Source: Verrucomicrobia bacterium 12-59-8 (GTDB lineage: Bacteria; Verrucomicrobiota; Verrucomicrobiae; Verrucomicrobiales; Verrucomicrobiaceae). From it: a DNA stretch of 22,317 nucleotides. Below are positions 1-7,417 of this stretch, one piece after another; the stretch's first letter is position 1; every line of letters begins with the position of its first letter. Location: the NCBI GenBank assembly GCA_002279765.1, contig NCCR01000052.1, positions 24,646-46,962 on the forward strand. The letters run 5' to 3'. The notes beneath the pieces are model-generated. The model had not been told where the DNA came from and made no database searches. It saw only the letters and a list, made by a program, of their open reading frames with translations. Both the position numbers and the translations under genes were made by a program.

Positions 1-807
1 ATTGCCCAGCGCAGGCAGGCGGGCGCTATGCAGGGCGGCGAAGAATTCAGCTACGGCGCGCATCCGCTGCAAAGGCTCGACTACTGGAAACCCACAACAC
101 CCGGATCACCTCTCGTCATCTTCGTTCACGGAGGTGGCTGGAAGCGTGGCGACAAGCGGGACGCGGTGGGAGAGAAGGCGGCGCATTTTTTGCAGCAGGG
201 CTATGCCTTTGCGTCGATCAATTACCGGCTCGTCCCTGCCTGCACTGTGGAGGACCAGACGCAGGATGTGGCCAACTCCATCGCGTATCTGATCAGAAAA
301 GCGGAGAAGCTGGGCTTCGATGGCAATCGTATCGCGCTGATGGGGCATAGCGCTGGTGCGCATCTGGTCGGCTTGGTCGGCACGGACCTGCGGTTTTTGA
401 AAATGGCGGAAGTGGGAAGGAAAGCCATCCGCGGTGCGATTCTGCTCGATGGTGCTGCGTATGATGTTCCACGTCAGATCGCCGAAGGGGGCAACTTCAT
501 GCACGACACCTATCTGCAGGCCTTTGGTACCGAGTTGAACAGACAGAGAGGTCTCTCTCCCACGGTGCAGGCGGCAGCGCCGAATGTCAGCGCTTTCCTC
601 ATCCTTCACGTGCAGCGTGAGGACGGCACCGCGCAGTCCATTGCACTCTGCGAAGCCCTGCGCAAGGCGGACACGCCCGCTGAGGTCAAAGGCTTTGAAG
701 GGCGCGGCCTTCAGGGACACGCGGAAATCAATCGCAAGCTGGGCGATCCTTCCTACCCGGCGACTCCCGTGGTGGATGCGTGGCTGAAGAAGGTGTTTGC
801 CCAGTGA
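1..807 (+). CDS. Alpha/beta hydrolase (BD-FAE/carboxylesterase-like), 5' end probably cut off by the window
   Basis: Serine hydrolase of the alpha/beta fold, closest in style to the small esterases and acyl hydrolases related to kynurenine formamidase and BD-FAE. The frame is open from base 1, and the residues before the first in-window Met (base 28) read like the end of an exported leader (AQRRQAGA), so the true start is probably upstream. Numbering from that Met: HGGGW at 34-38 forms the oxyanion hole, GHSAGAH at 106-112 carries the nucleophile Ser108, and the likely acid and base are the Asp in HVQREDGTAQ and the His in LQGHAEIN near the C-terminus. The complete fold and triad suggest an active enzyme. 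The substrate cannot be read from the sequence, although carbohydrate or xenobiotic esters are typical for the family. A short hairpin follows the stop. Family call is firm; start and substrate are uncertain. Confidence 0.85.
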   Translation: MAQRRQAGAMQGGEEFSYGAHPLQRLDYWKPTTPGSPLVIFVHGGGWKRGDKRDAVGEKAAHFLQQGYAFASINYRLVPACTVEDQTQDVANSIAYLIRKAEKLGFDGNRIALMGHSAGAHLVGLVGTDLRFLKMAEVGRKAIRGAILLDGAAYDVPRQIAEGGNFMHDTYLQAFGTELNRQRGLSPTVQAAAPNVSAFLILHVQREDGTAQSIALCEALRKADTPAEVKGFEGRGLQGHAEINRKLGDPSYPATPVVDAWLKKVFAQ

Positions 808-810
808 TGC

Positions 811-826
811 TGCGAGGCGCTTCGCA
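811..826. terminator. Short hairpin right after the hydrolase stop
   Basis: TGCGA and TCGCA arms, extended by one G-T pair, flank a GCGC-type loop and begin 3 nt after the hydrolase stop codon. There is no T tract, so it is only a weak candidate for an intrinsic terminator or mRNA 3' end stabiliser. Confidence 0.3.
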
Positions 827-857
827 TGACGTCCGCGCGTGTCCGCTTCCGCGAGAG

Positions 858-942
858 CGTTTTGGAGTGCTCCAGTCCTCTGGAGCTTTTCGCAGGCAGG
901 GAGACGTCCGAAAGCGCCGGAGGACCGGCGCACTCCAGGACG
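858..942. repeat. REPIN-like inverted pair of hairpins
   Basis: Two related hairpins lie in inverted orientation about 16 bp apart. The left one (858-892) has the stem-loop GCTCCAG-TCCT-CTGGAGC at 869-886. The right one (909-942), read on the minus strand, has GCGCCGG-TCCT-CCGGCGC (914-931). Both share the same left flank ending GGAGT, the same loop TCCT and the right flank TTTCG. Stem bases that differ between the copies differ on both sides, so pairing is kept. This is the layout of REP doublets (REPINs), which RAYT transposases mobilise in other bacteria. No RAYT is in the window. It lies between the convergent hydrolase and dus genes. Confidence 0.6.
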
Positions 943-979
943 TGGCCGCCATTCGGTGAGCCGGTGCCTGCATGTCCGC

Positions 980-2014
980 TCAGGATTCCGCGTTCACTGT
1001 TGGCTCATTGACGTGTACCTCATGTTCATGCCCTTGCGTGGCCTGGTGTTCGATATACGAGGCAAAGATGTCCTCAAGCTCCATCACGCTGCCGACCTGG
1101 GAGAAGCGCTGGCGCAGCCATTTGCCGCCAGGGATCGACTTGGTGTAGTTCATGAGGCGATTGCGCATGGAGCGTATCGTTGGCAGTTCGCCCATGTGGG
1201 CATTGCGGGCGATGGCCATCTGGCAGTGGCGGCGCATGAAATTGAAGCGCTCTTCCACCCTTGCGTGGGCGGCATGCGTGCCGGTGGCGAGGTAGTGCTT
1301 GGCTTCTTTGAACACCCAGGGATTCACCATGGCGGCACGCCCGATCATGATACCCTTCACGTTCGTTTGCGCACGGCGGATCTCCACATCGACACCGCTG
1401 GAGATGTCGCCATTCCCAATGACCGGAATCTTCACGGCATCGGCCACCTGACCGATGACATCCCAATCCGCGAGGCCGGTGTAGCCCTGCGCCCGTGTGC
1501 GGCCATGTACGGCGATGGCCTGCATGCCGCAGTCTTCGAGAATGCGGGCGACTTCGATGGCATTGACGAGGCTTGCATCCCAGCCGATGCGAATCTTGGC
1601 CGTCACGGGAACCGACACGGCTTTGGCGACTTCGCGTGCCACGCTGGCGAGCAGGGGGCAATCTTTGAGGAGGGATGAGCCGCCGTTTTTGGAAACGACC
1701 TTGTTCACGGGGCAGCCGAAATTGATGTCGATGAAGTCTGGCTGCTTCCAATCGATGATTTTGCGGGCGGCTTCGCCCATGCGCACGCCGTCTGAGCCGA
1801 AGAGCTGCACGCCGAGCGGGCGCTGGGCATCATCGAAATCCGTGTAGTGGCGGGTGCGGTCATCGCGCTGCAGGATGCCCTCGGCGCTGACAAACTCCGT
1901 CACCATCACGTCCGCGCCCTGTTCTTTGCATAAATGGCGAAAGATCACGTCCGTGACCCCGGCCATGGGGGCCAGATACAGCGGGAAGCGGTCATTTTCG
2001 AACCAAGGAAGCAT
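980..2014 (-). CDS. dus: tRNA-dihydrouridine synthase (DusB-like)
   Basis: FMN-dependent reductase that converts uridine to 5,6-dihydrouridine in the tRNA D-loop, acting in the cytoplasm. From the chosen ATG (344 aa, the usual length) the TIM-barrel landmarks are: LYLAPMAGVTD at 12-22 (FMN phosphate and base contact), the active-site loop INFGCPVNK with catalytic Cys101, AKIRIGW, HGRTRAQGYTG, and the flavin-binding IGNGDI followed by GIMIGRAAMVNPWVF. The helical C-terminal tRNA-binding domain follows. The frame runs upstream to base 2074, but those 20 residues (MPSGNVTRLAALCQCG...) are unlike the family, so the start MLPWFENDRFPLYLAP at 2014 is preferred. DusB is the most widespread bacterial subfamily, but A, B and C were not separated here. 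The divergent small membrane-protein gene starts about 54 bp away. Confidence 0.93.
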   Translation of the reverse strand: MLPWFENDRFPLYLAPMAGVTDVIFRHLCKEQGADVMVTEFVSAEGILQRDDRTRHYTDFDDAQRPLGVQLFGSDGVRMGEAARKIIDWKQPDFIDINFGCPVNKVVSKNGGSSLLKDCPLLASVAREVAKAVSVPVTAKIRIGWDASLVNAIEVARILEDCGMQAIAVHGRTRAQGYTGLADWDVIGQVADAVKIPVIGNGDISSGVDVEIRRAQTNVKGIMIGRAAMVNPWVFKEAKHYLATGTHAAHARVEERFNFMRRHCQMAIARNAHMGELPTIRSMRNRLMNYTKSIPGGKWLRQRFSQVGSVMELEDIFASYIEHQATQGHEHEVHVNEPTVNAES

Positions 2015-2067
2015 CTTTAGATCATAGCCGCACTGGCACAGTGCGGCAAGTCGTGTCACATTTCCGG

Positions 2068-2247
2068 ATGGCAAGACGCCGCCGCTACCGCAAACCGATC
2101 CTCCCCGGCCTCTGGACCGTGCTGGCGGCGTTTGCCTTGATCGGCGGCATCGGCGGGATGTTCTGGGTGCTCGGCAAGAAGACGAAGTTCAGCCGGGTGG
2201 CACCGACTCCGCCGACAACTGTGGGTGCTGTGGCGAAGGGGAAGTAG
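2068..2247 (+). CDS. Small single-span membrane protein, unknown function
   Basis: A 59-aa ORF starting MARRRRYRKPILPG, followed by one hydrophobic segment of about 20 residues (LWTVLAAFALIGGIGGMFWVL) and a short basic, Pro/Thr-rich tail. The strongly positive N-terminus predicts an N-in membrane protein or an uncleaved anchor. A GTG start at 2041 in the same frame would add nine residues that do not look natural. No ribosome-binding site is visible. The gene diverges from dus and converges on scpA, with a double hairpin right after its stop. I recognise no family. Coding status rests on the well-formed topology and the clean fit between neighbours. Confidence 0.55.
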   Translation: MARRRRYRKPILPGLWTVLAAFALIGGIGGMFWVLGKKTKFSRVAPTPPTTVGAVAKGK

Positions 2248-2248
2248 C

Positions 2249-2288
2249 ACAAGCGTCTCGCTTGTTTCTGGCAATCGAGACGATTGCC
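2249..2288. terminator. Tandem-hairpin bidirectional terminator or repeat
   Basis: Two perfect hairpins fill the gap between the convergent stops. The first (2249-2265) pairs ACAAGCG with CGCTTGT around TCT. The second (2270-2288) pairs GGCAATCG with CGATTGCC around AGA. Read on opposite strands, both have the core CGTCTCG, and the flanking pair is GC in one and TA in the other, so pairing is conserved while the bases differ. They probably end transcription in both directions, but the inverted-copy design also fits a REP-like repeat. Confidence 0.6.
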
Positions 2289-3017
2289 CTACACCGCAGG
2301 TCTCACCACGACAATGTCTCCAAGAAGCTGCTCCTGCTCCACCTGCAGGTGGTTGAGTTTGATCAGTTCCAGCATGGCCAGGAAGGTCACGATCACCTCA
2401 CCGCGGCTCGCGGCGCTGGTGAAGAGGTCTTCGAACTTCACCTTGGTGCCAACGGCGACGATCTGGAGCAGGTGCTCGATCTTGTCCGCCACGGTGTAGC
2501 GGTCATTGACGATCTCGCGGAAGTCGCTGGCGTTTTCAAAGCGCTTCAGGATGCGCTGAAAGGCACGGATCAGGTCAAAGATGCCCACCTGGCCGATCGT
2601 CTCTACAGGGGCTTCCAAGTCAGGCAGTTCGGGGGTGGTGACGAACAGTTCATCGCCCTTCACCTCCTGCGCGCCGAGGAAGTGCGCGGCTTCCTTGAAC
2701 TTCTTGTACTCCATGAGCTGACGGATCAGCTCCCAGCGCGGGTCACTCTCTTCAGCATCCTCTTCCGGTGGCTGCACCGCCTGCGGCAGAAGCTCGCGGC
2801 TTTTGATGTACATGAGATTGGCGGCCATGACGATGAACTCGCTCGCGAGCTCGATGTTGAGGGCCTTGAACGTGTCGATGTAATCCAGGTACTGCCGCGT
2901 GATGCGCTCCAGCGACACGTTGTAAATGTCGATCTCCTCCTTTTTGATCAGGTAAAGCAACAGGTCCAGCGGGCCTTCAAAAATCTCGAGTTTAACTTTG
3001 TAATCGGTGTCTTCCAC
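2289..3017 (-). CDS. scpA: Segregation and condensation protein A
   Basis: Kleisin subunit of the SMC-ScpA-ScpB condensin, which bridges the SMC head domains during chromosome organisation and segregation. The N-terminal signature EIFEGPLDLLLYLIKKEEID is unmistakable. It is followed by the helical SMC-neck binding region (IYNVSLERITRQYLDYI, LMYIKSRELLP), an acidic linker (PPEEDAEESD) and a C-terminal winged-helix part with VTFLAMLELIKL before the end. The chosen GTG start at 3017 gives 242 aa beginning MEDTDYKVKLEIFEGPLD, which matches the usual family N-terminus. An in-frame start at 3119 would add 34 Arg/Ser-rich residues without homology character. scpB is not adjacent in this window. The TIR gene ends about 180 bp upstream on the same strand, so read-through is possible but unproven. 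Confidence 0.93.
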   Translation of the reverse strand: MEDTDYKVKLEIFEGPLDLLLYLIKKEEIDIYNVSLERITRQYLDYIDTFKALNIELASEFIVMAANLMYIKSRELLPQAVQPPEEDAEESDPRWELIRQLMEYKKFKEAAHFLGAQEVKGDELFVTTPELPDLEAPVETIGQVGIFDLIRAFQRILKRFENASDFREIVNDRYTVADKIEHLLQIVAVGTKVKFEDLFTSAASRGEVIVTFLAMLELIKLNHLQVEQEQLLGDIVVVRPAV

Positions 3018-3197
3018 GGGGCGAGATAGACCGGGGAAACGGCCACCGCAACCAGTACGACGGGCACTTCTGCTGTCGGGTCTGGAAAGTTCGTGAACTT
3101 CTTGCGTGGTCGAGCCCACAATCGACGGGTACTAGTGCCCATGGTGCGTTGTTCACATTGCAACGCCCCTCGCGTTTGAAACACCGCCAACTTGGTA

Positions 3198-6065
3198 CTA
3201 CTTACCGTTCAGTGCCTTCTCCGCATCCTCCAGTTCATCCTTTCGTCTCAGATAGTCGTGTTTGTATATCAACCGCCGCGCTTCCGCCAGATCATGCTGC
3301 GGCGACTCCCAGGGATATTTGGCTTCGCGCAAGAACAGCCGAGCGCGATGCAGATGAATGTCCGCCAGAAATAGAGGCATCGGCCCGCGCTCGGCGATTT
3401 CCCAGGCTTCGTCCAAGTCGGTTTGAGCGCTTTCGGGGCCGGTGCGTGCGCCGGTGAGACTGTGCAGCCAAGCTCGGGTGAGGAGCCCGAGGGGAATGTA
3501 TTGCCGCTGACCGGCGCTGTGAAGGAGATTTCCGATGTCGGTGATGTCATTCCCTTCGACTTTGAACTTCTCCACTAAAGTCGAATTCGATGTCAAGAAC
3601 TTGATTGATTGGTAGAGTTTAACCCGGAACAAGGTCAAAAGATTCAAGCCAACAAGAGACCAAACTTTGCCGTCCCTTGCTCTCTTGAGACCATCGTTTG
3701 CTATCCGTATGACGGTGGAAACCTGTTCATTGATTGCGGTTCGGGAAGGGCTTTTCGGATAACTTGAGGCCAAAACACATTTCCATGCGCCCTGCTCGAA
3801 GGGTGCGAGCAGATAGTCGCAGTGCTGAAAGCTTCCAAGGAGGGCGAGATTGCCCAGCGGAGACACATTCACACTGCGAAGCTGCTCAAGTTCCACAAAG
3901 AACTTATTGGCGGCCTTAATATTTCCCGCCTGATGATAGGCGTCTCCGAGGGAACCCAGATGCCGCATTCTCAAGTCCCATCCTTCGCGTTCGCTACACT
4001 GCTCGGCGAATCGTCCCGCCTGCTCGGAGTTTGAAATTGAACACTCGATTTTTCCCTTCAGTAGTTGGTATGTAGCAAGCACTGCTGTTGCGCGTGCAGC
4101 AGGAAGCAACCGGTCGTGGGTGATTTCATGTCGAGAAGCTTTTGTCAGCAGGTTCACCCCTTCTTCCAGTTGACCTGAAATGCAGAAGAGGAATCCAGCT
4201 AGTCCAAGGACTTCACCTGTTTCGGCAATGCCCAGCGAAGGAGAGATAAGGTCGTAGGAGCCTTCAAAGAAACAAGCCAATGCGCCGAGATCCGTTCTAA
4301 CGGCTCCTAGCGTTACCCATGAATATGCGACAACAGGGTGACCACGGAAAATCCTCTTGCGTAAAACACACTCGTAAGCCTCCTGCTGCGCCCCTGCTAG
4401 GCATCCGTGTGCCACGGCTTGATAGAGTGGTTGGAGGTCTTCGAGGGTGGCGTTGGGCTTGTCCGGCGTAGCCGCACAAAGATGTTCGTAGAGCCGCCGG
4501 TGCGCGGCGTGCCAGGCCTCGGGCCGCTGCGCGCGCAGGCGCTGGCCGAAGTACTCCCGTAGTAGAGGATGCGCGTCGAGTGCGATGAGCTTGTGGGAGG
4601 CATCGCGGTTTACAGTCAGGAGTCGAGCGTCTTCCAGCCGCTGGAGAGACAGATTCCGCTGCGCCTCGCTGATGTTCGTGAGCGGCTCGCTCAGTCCGGC
4701 GATAGCTTCATTTTTCCACAAGGCCTCCAGGCAGTCAGAGGTGGCGGGCCGGTCGAATAATCCAAGCAGCCGCAGAATCGCCAAAGCGCGCTGGCCTTTC
4801 ACATGGTCCTCCTCGGTCTTGCCTCCGCTCTCAAAAGATTGTACATAAGCATCCATAACGTGGAAGGCATGACCGCCGAGCTCTTCTGCGTCGGCTTCCT
4901 CCAGTTTGATGAGATCTCGGCGGCGGATGTCCCCAGTGTGGGCGTCGCGCAGAAAACTGCCGAGCAGACTGAGCGTAAGGGCGTGGCCTTTCACGTCTTC
5001 GACTAGTCTTTCGAACTCATTCCAATGTGTGCGCCCGTCGGGGCTGGGGTGGGTCTTTCGCAGGCTGCCCTGTACACCGAATGATTGGAGCAAAGCCACG
5101 CCCGCGTCAGTGGACAAGCGGGTGAGTTTTTCCTCCCGCGCGCTTTTACCCTGGAAGGCGCGCAGGTCCGGCAGCGCATAGCGGGTGGTGACGACGCACA
5201 GGCCGTGGCTGGTGGCGGCCAGGCCTTTGAGCAGCGCGCTCAGCCCCTGGTCCTTGAGTTCGCCGGGCGTGGGCGAGGTGGGCGCGTATTGCAGCGGCTC
5301 GAGGCCGTCGAGGATGAGCAGCGCGCGCCGTTCGCCGACGAGCTGGGCCAGCCGCTTGCCCTTCTCGAACGCGCCCTGCGCACTGCCCGCCAGGGCCGCA
5401 TCGCCGAAGAAGGTGAGGGCCTCGGCGAGAAACAAGTCGGACGAGACGGCGGTCTGCTCGCGCGTGCCCTGGCTGTAGAAGGACCACGCAAAGACGGCGT
5501 CGCAGCCGGGCCAGTTGTCATGGGCCAAGCTCGCAGCCCACTTGGCAACCAGGGAGGTTTTTCCTTCGCCACCCAAGGCCACGAAGGTGAGTACGTGCGG
5601 ACGGCCTTTTTCAAAACGAAGGACTTGCTGCCAAGCCTCATTCAGGAGTTTCGTCTCATCTTCGCGCCCGATGAGTTCCGCCGGAGCATATTTGCCGATG
5701 CGGTCGATCTCGATCCTGCGTGCCTGTCGAGTGCGGGGACGAAAGTCGATGACATCGCGGCCTGCAAATATCGAAGGAACGGGGCAATCCTCGATCCAGA
5801 TGGGGATGATCTTCTTCGAAAGGCTGCGTGCGTATTCGACTTCGCGCTTCACCCAAGCCGAATCGTTGGACGCGGAGGTGATGACAACGAACAGTGTTTC
5901 GCAAGCTCCAATTCCCCTTTCGATCTCCGGCCAGAACTGCTCGTCGGGCTTGATCGAACTGACATCATTGAAGACATCGTCAAAATCTGCGGCACGTAGG
6001 AACGATTCCATTTCTGCGACGTAAGAGTCATCGGCAGTGCTGTGGGAAACGAAGGCGCGGCGCAT
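3198..6065 (-). CDS. TIR domain / NB-ARC-like STAND NTPase / C-terminal repeat protein, candidate anti-phage sensor
   Basis: Predicted 955-aa signalling NTPase. Residues 1 to about 110 are a TIR_2-type domain: FVSHS at 5-9, and a Glu47 in FWPEIERGI placed like the catalytic Glu of NAD-cleaving TIRs. The STAND module follows: GREDE near 133, Walker A GGEGKT at 165-170, Walker B LLILD at 249-253, VVTTRYALP at 291-299, GHALTLSLLG at 360-369, then a winged-helix part and DAHPLLREYFG at 497-507. The rest is helical TPR-like repeats (for example EEGVNLLTKASRH, GDAYHQAGNIKAANKFFVELE). In known defence STAND proteins the repeats sense an invader and oligomerisation turns on the TIR, which depletes NAD; that role here is inferred. 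The ATG at 6065 is chosen because MRRAFVSHS begins the TIR directly; GTG at 6107 would add 14 residues. GC content differs strongly along the gene. It stands alone between core genes. Confidence 0.88.
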   Translation of the reverse strand: MRRAFVSHSTADDSYVAEMESFLRAADFDDVFNDVSSIKPDEQFWPEIERGIGACETLFVVITSASNDSAWVKREVEYARSLSKKIIPIWIEDCPVPSIFAGRDVIDFRPRTRQARRIEIDRIGKYAPAELIGREDETKLLNEAWQQVLRFEKGRPHVLTFVALGGEGKTSLVAKWAASLAHDNWPGCDAVFAWSFYSQGTREQTAVSSDLFLAEALTFFGDAALAGSAQGAFEKGKRLAQLVGERRALLILDGLEPLQYAPTSPTPGELKDQGLSALLKGLAATSHGLCVVTTRYALPDLRAFQGKSAREEKLTRLSTDAGVALLQSFGVQGSLRKTHPSPDGRTHWNEFERLVEDVKGHALTLSLLGSFLRDAHTGDIRRRDLIKLEEADAEELGGHAFHVMDAYVQSFESGGKTEEDHVKGQRALAILRLLGLFDRPATSDCLEALWKNEAIAGLSEPLTNISEAQRNLSLQRLEDARLLTVNRDASHKLIALDAHPLLREYFGQRLRAQRPEAWHAAHRRLYEHLCAATPDKPNATLEDLQPLYQAVAHGCLAGAQQEAYECVLRKRIFRGHPVVAYSWVTLGAVRTDLGALACFFEGSYDLISPSLGIAETGEVLGLAGFLFCISGQLEEGVNLLTKASRHEITHDRLLPAARATAVLATYQLLKGKIECSISNSEQAGRFAEQCSEREGWDLRMRHLGSLGDAYHQAGNIKAANKFFVELEQLRSVNVSPLGNLALLGSFQHCDYLLAPFEQGAWKCVLASSYPKSPSRTAINEQVSTVIRIANDGLKRARDGKVWSLVGLNLLTLFRVKLYQSIKFLTSNSTLVEKFKVEGNDITDIGNLLHSAGQRQYIPLGLLTRAWLHSLTGARTGPESAQTDLDEAWEIAERGPMPLFLADIHLHRARLFLREAKYPWESPQHDLAEARRLIYKHDYLRRKDELEDAEKALNGK

Positions 6066-6180
6066 GAGGTTTTTGCCTTGAATGTCGGCACACGAAAACA
6101 ACAGCACCTGAGAAGGTAAGGCAATTTGAATCGACGCATGTCTCGCTTTTCCTAGCCTTTTCGCTTATCTGGCCTCACCC

Positions 6181-6450
6181 ATGCCCGCGAAAAAGAAACC
6201 CAGCACCCAGCCGCTCACCGGCACCGCATTGATCAAGGAGGTGTGCCGACGCATCCGCGTGGCGCGGGGCTACTGGGATGCACACAACAACCGCGCCTGC
6301 CGGGGCGAGCGCGAGAAGGCGATGGCGCTCTATGAGACCCTGAGCGAGGTGGAGCGGGAGAAGGTGCCGCAGGTGCTGCGCGTGTGGCTGCGCTACCGCA
6401 GCGAGAAATACTTCGGCGATGACCGCACGCCGCCGGGAGGTGGACGGTGA
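6181..6450 (+). CDS. Small basic protein of unknown function, translationally coupled to rlmF
   Basis: An 89-aa ORF with a Lys/Pro-rich start (MPAKKKPSTQP), a helical, highly charged centre (IKEVCRRIRVARGYWDAH, EREKAMALYETLSEVEREK) and a Gly/Pro-rich end after RYRSEKYFGDD. It has no signal peptide or membrane segment. Its stop codon overlaps the rlmF start (GTGA), and a strong ribosome-binding site for rlmF lies in its last codons, so the two are co-translated. It is divergent from the TIR gene with about 115 bp between starts. The charge and size would suit an RNA- or ribosome-associated accessory, but that is only suggested by the coupling. No family recognised. Confidence 0.6.
   Translation: MPAKKKPSTQPLTGTALIKEVCRRIRVARGYWDAHNNRACRGEREKAMALYETLSEVEREKVPQVLRVWLRYRSEKYFGDDRTPPGGGR
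6435..6440 (+). promoter_or_regulatory. Ribosome-binding site of rlmF
   Basis: GGGAGG followed by TGG, six bases before the GTG at 6447. This spacing decides for GTG 6447 over the ATG at 6453, which would be 12 bases away. It is the clearest Shine-Dalgarno sequence in the window and lies inside the upstream small gene. Confidence 0.7.
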
Positions 6451-7349
6451 AAATGGACAGTGCTCTCAAAGCTGGACTGCACCCGCGCAATCGTTTCAAC
6501 ACACGCTACGATTTCCCACAGCTCATTGCGTGCAGTCCGGCGCTGGCGGCGTTTGTGAAACCGAATGCGTATGGCGATGACAGCATTGACTATGCGAACC
6601 CGCTGGCGGTGAAGGCGCTGAATCTGGCACTGCTGAAGCAGGCCTACGGTCTAGAGCATTGGGACATCCTGCCGGGTTATCTTTGTCCGCCCATTCCAGG
6701 GCGCAGTGATTACATTCATCATCTGGCGGATCTGATCGCCCTGCGGCGCGGTCCATCGGTGCGGGTGCTGGACATCGGCACCGGGGCGAACTGCATTTAT
6801 CCGCTGATCGGTGCGAGTGAATACGGCTGGAGCTTTGTCGGTGCGGAGGTCGATCCGGTCGCGTGTCGCTGGGCGCAAAAGATGGTGGCAGCGAATCCGA
6901 GTGTGGCGGGCTTGATCGAGTGTCGGCTGCAAAAGTCGGCGGCGCAGTGTTTTCAAGGCATCATCCAACCGGGGGAGCGCTTTGATCTGACCTTGTGCAA
7001 TCCACCGTTTCACACCTCCGCAGCCGAAGCAGCGGAAGGCACGCTGAGAAAGCTGCGCAATCTCGGCGGAAAGAAGACGGGGCTGAACTTCGGCGGCAAG
7101 GCTAACGAGCTTTGGTGCGAGGGCGGCGAGCTGGGTTTCATCCGTCGCATGATCGCGGAGAGTGTCGAGTTTGCTGATCGTTGCGGGTGGTTTACGACAT
7201 TGGTTTCCAAGAGCGAGCATCTGCCGCGTCTCGAACAAGGTCTGCGAAAGGTGAAGGCGGCTGCGGTGAAGGTCATTGACATGGCGCAGGGGCAGAAGAA
7301 GAGCCGCATCCTGGCGTGGACGTTTATGGCGGTCAGCCAGGATGCCTGA
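6447..7349 (+). CDS. rlmF: 23S rRNA (adenine(1618)-N6)-methyltransferase RlmF
   Basis: SAM-dependent enzyme that methylates N6 of A1618 in 23S rRNA. The 300-aa protein has the family-specific start (LHPRNRF at 11-17, DYANPLAVKALNLALLK near 49-64), a target-linked DILPGYLCPPIPGRSDYIHHLADL segment, SAM motif I VLDIGTGANCIYPL at 107-120, the acidic VGAEVDP, and the N6-adenine motif NPPF at 185-188 in LCNPPFHTS. The downstream GGKANELWCEGGELGF segment is also typical. Length fits RlmF/YbiN. It starts at GTG within the stop of the 89-aa gene, which implies translational coupling. All key residues are present. Confidence 0.95.
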   Translation: MKMDSALKAGLHPRNRFNTRYDFPQLIACSPALAAFVKPNAYGDDSIDYANPLAVKALNLALLKQAYGLEHWDILPGYLCPPIPGRSDYIHHLADLIALRRGPSVRVLDIGTGANCIYPLIGASEYGWSFVGAEVDPVACRWAQKMVAANPSVAGLIECRLQKSAAQCFQGIIQPGERFDLTLCNPPFHTSAAEAAEGTLRKLRNLGGKKTGLNFGGKANELWCEGGELGFIRRMIAESVEFADRCGWFTTLVSKSEHLPRLEQGLRKVKAAAVKVIDMAQGQKKSRILAWTFMAVSQDA

Positions 7350-7417
7350 ACGACAGGACTCCGGGGGCAGAGTGATGGACAGAAGCATGCAGACGTGCCT
7401 TTGTGCAGGCCTTGCCC

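Noticed and set aside
839..1678. 279-aa plus-strand ORF opposite dus
   Set aside because: Mirror of the conserved dus frame in GC-rich DNA; its protein is His/Gly-rich with no domain, while the minus strand has all Dus motifs.
2262..3029. 255-aa plus-strand ORF opposite scpA
   Set aside because: Shadow of scpA; the minus strand has the kleisin signature and the plus product has no recognisable feature.
5085..5999. 304-aa plus-strand ORF opposite the TIR-STAND core
   Set aside because: Covers the GC-rich NTPase region whose minus-strand translation has Walker motifs; the antisense product is Gly/Arg-rich and featureless.
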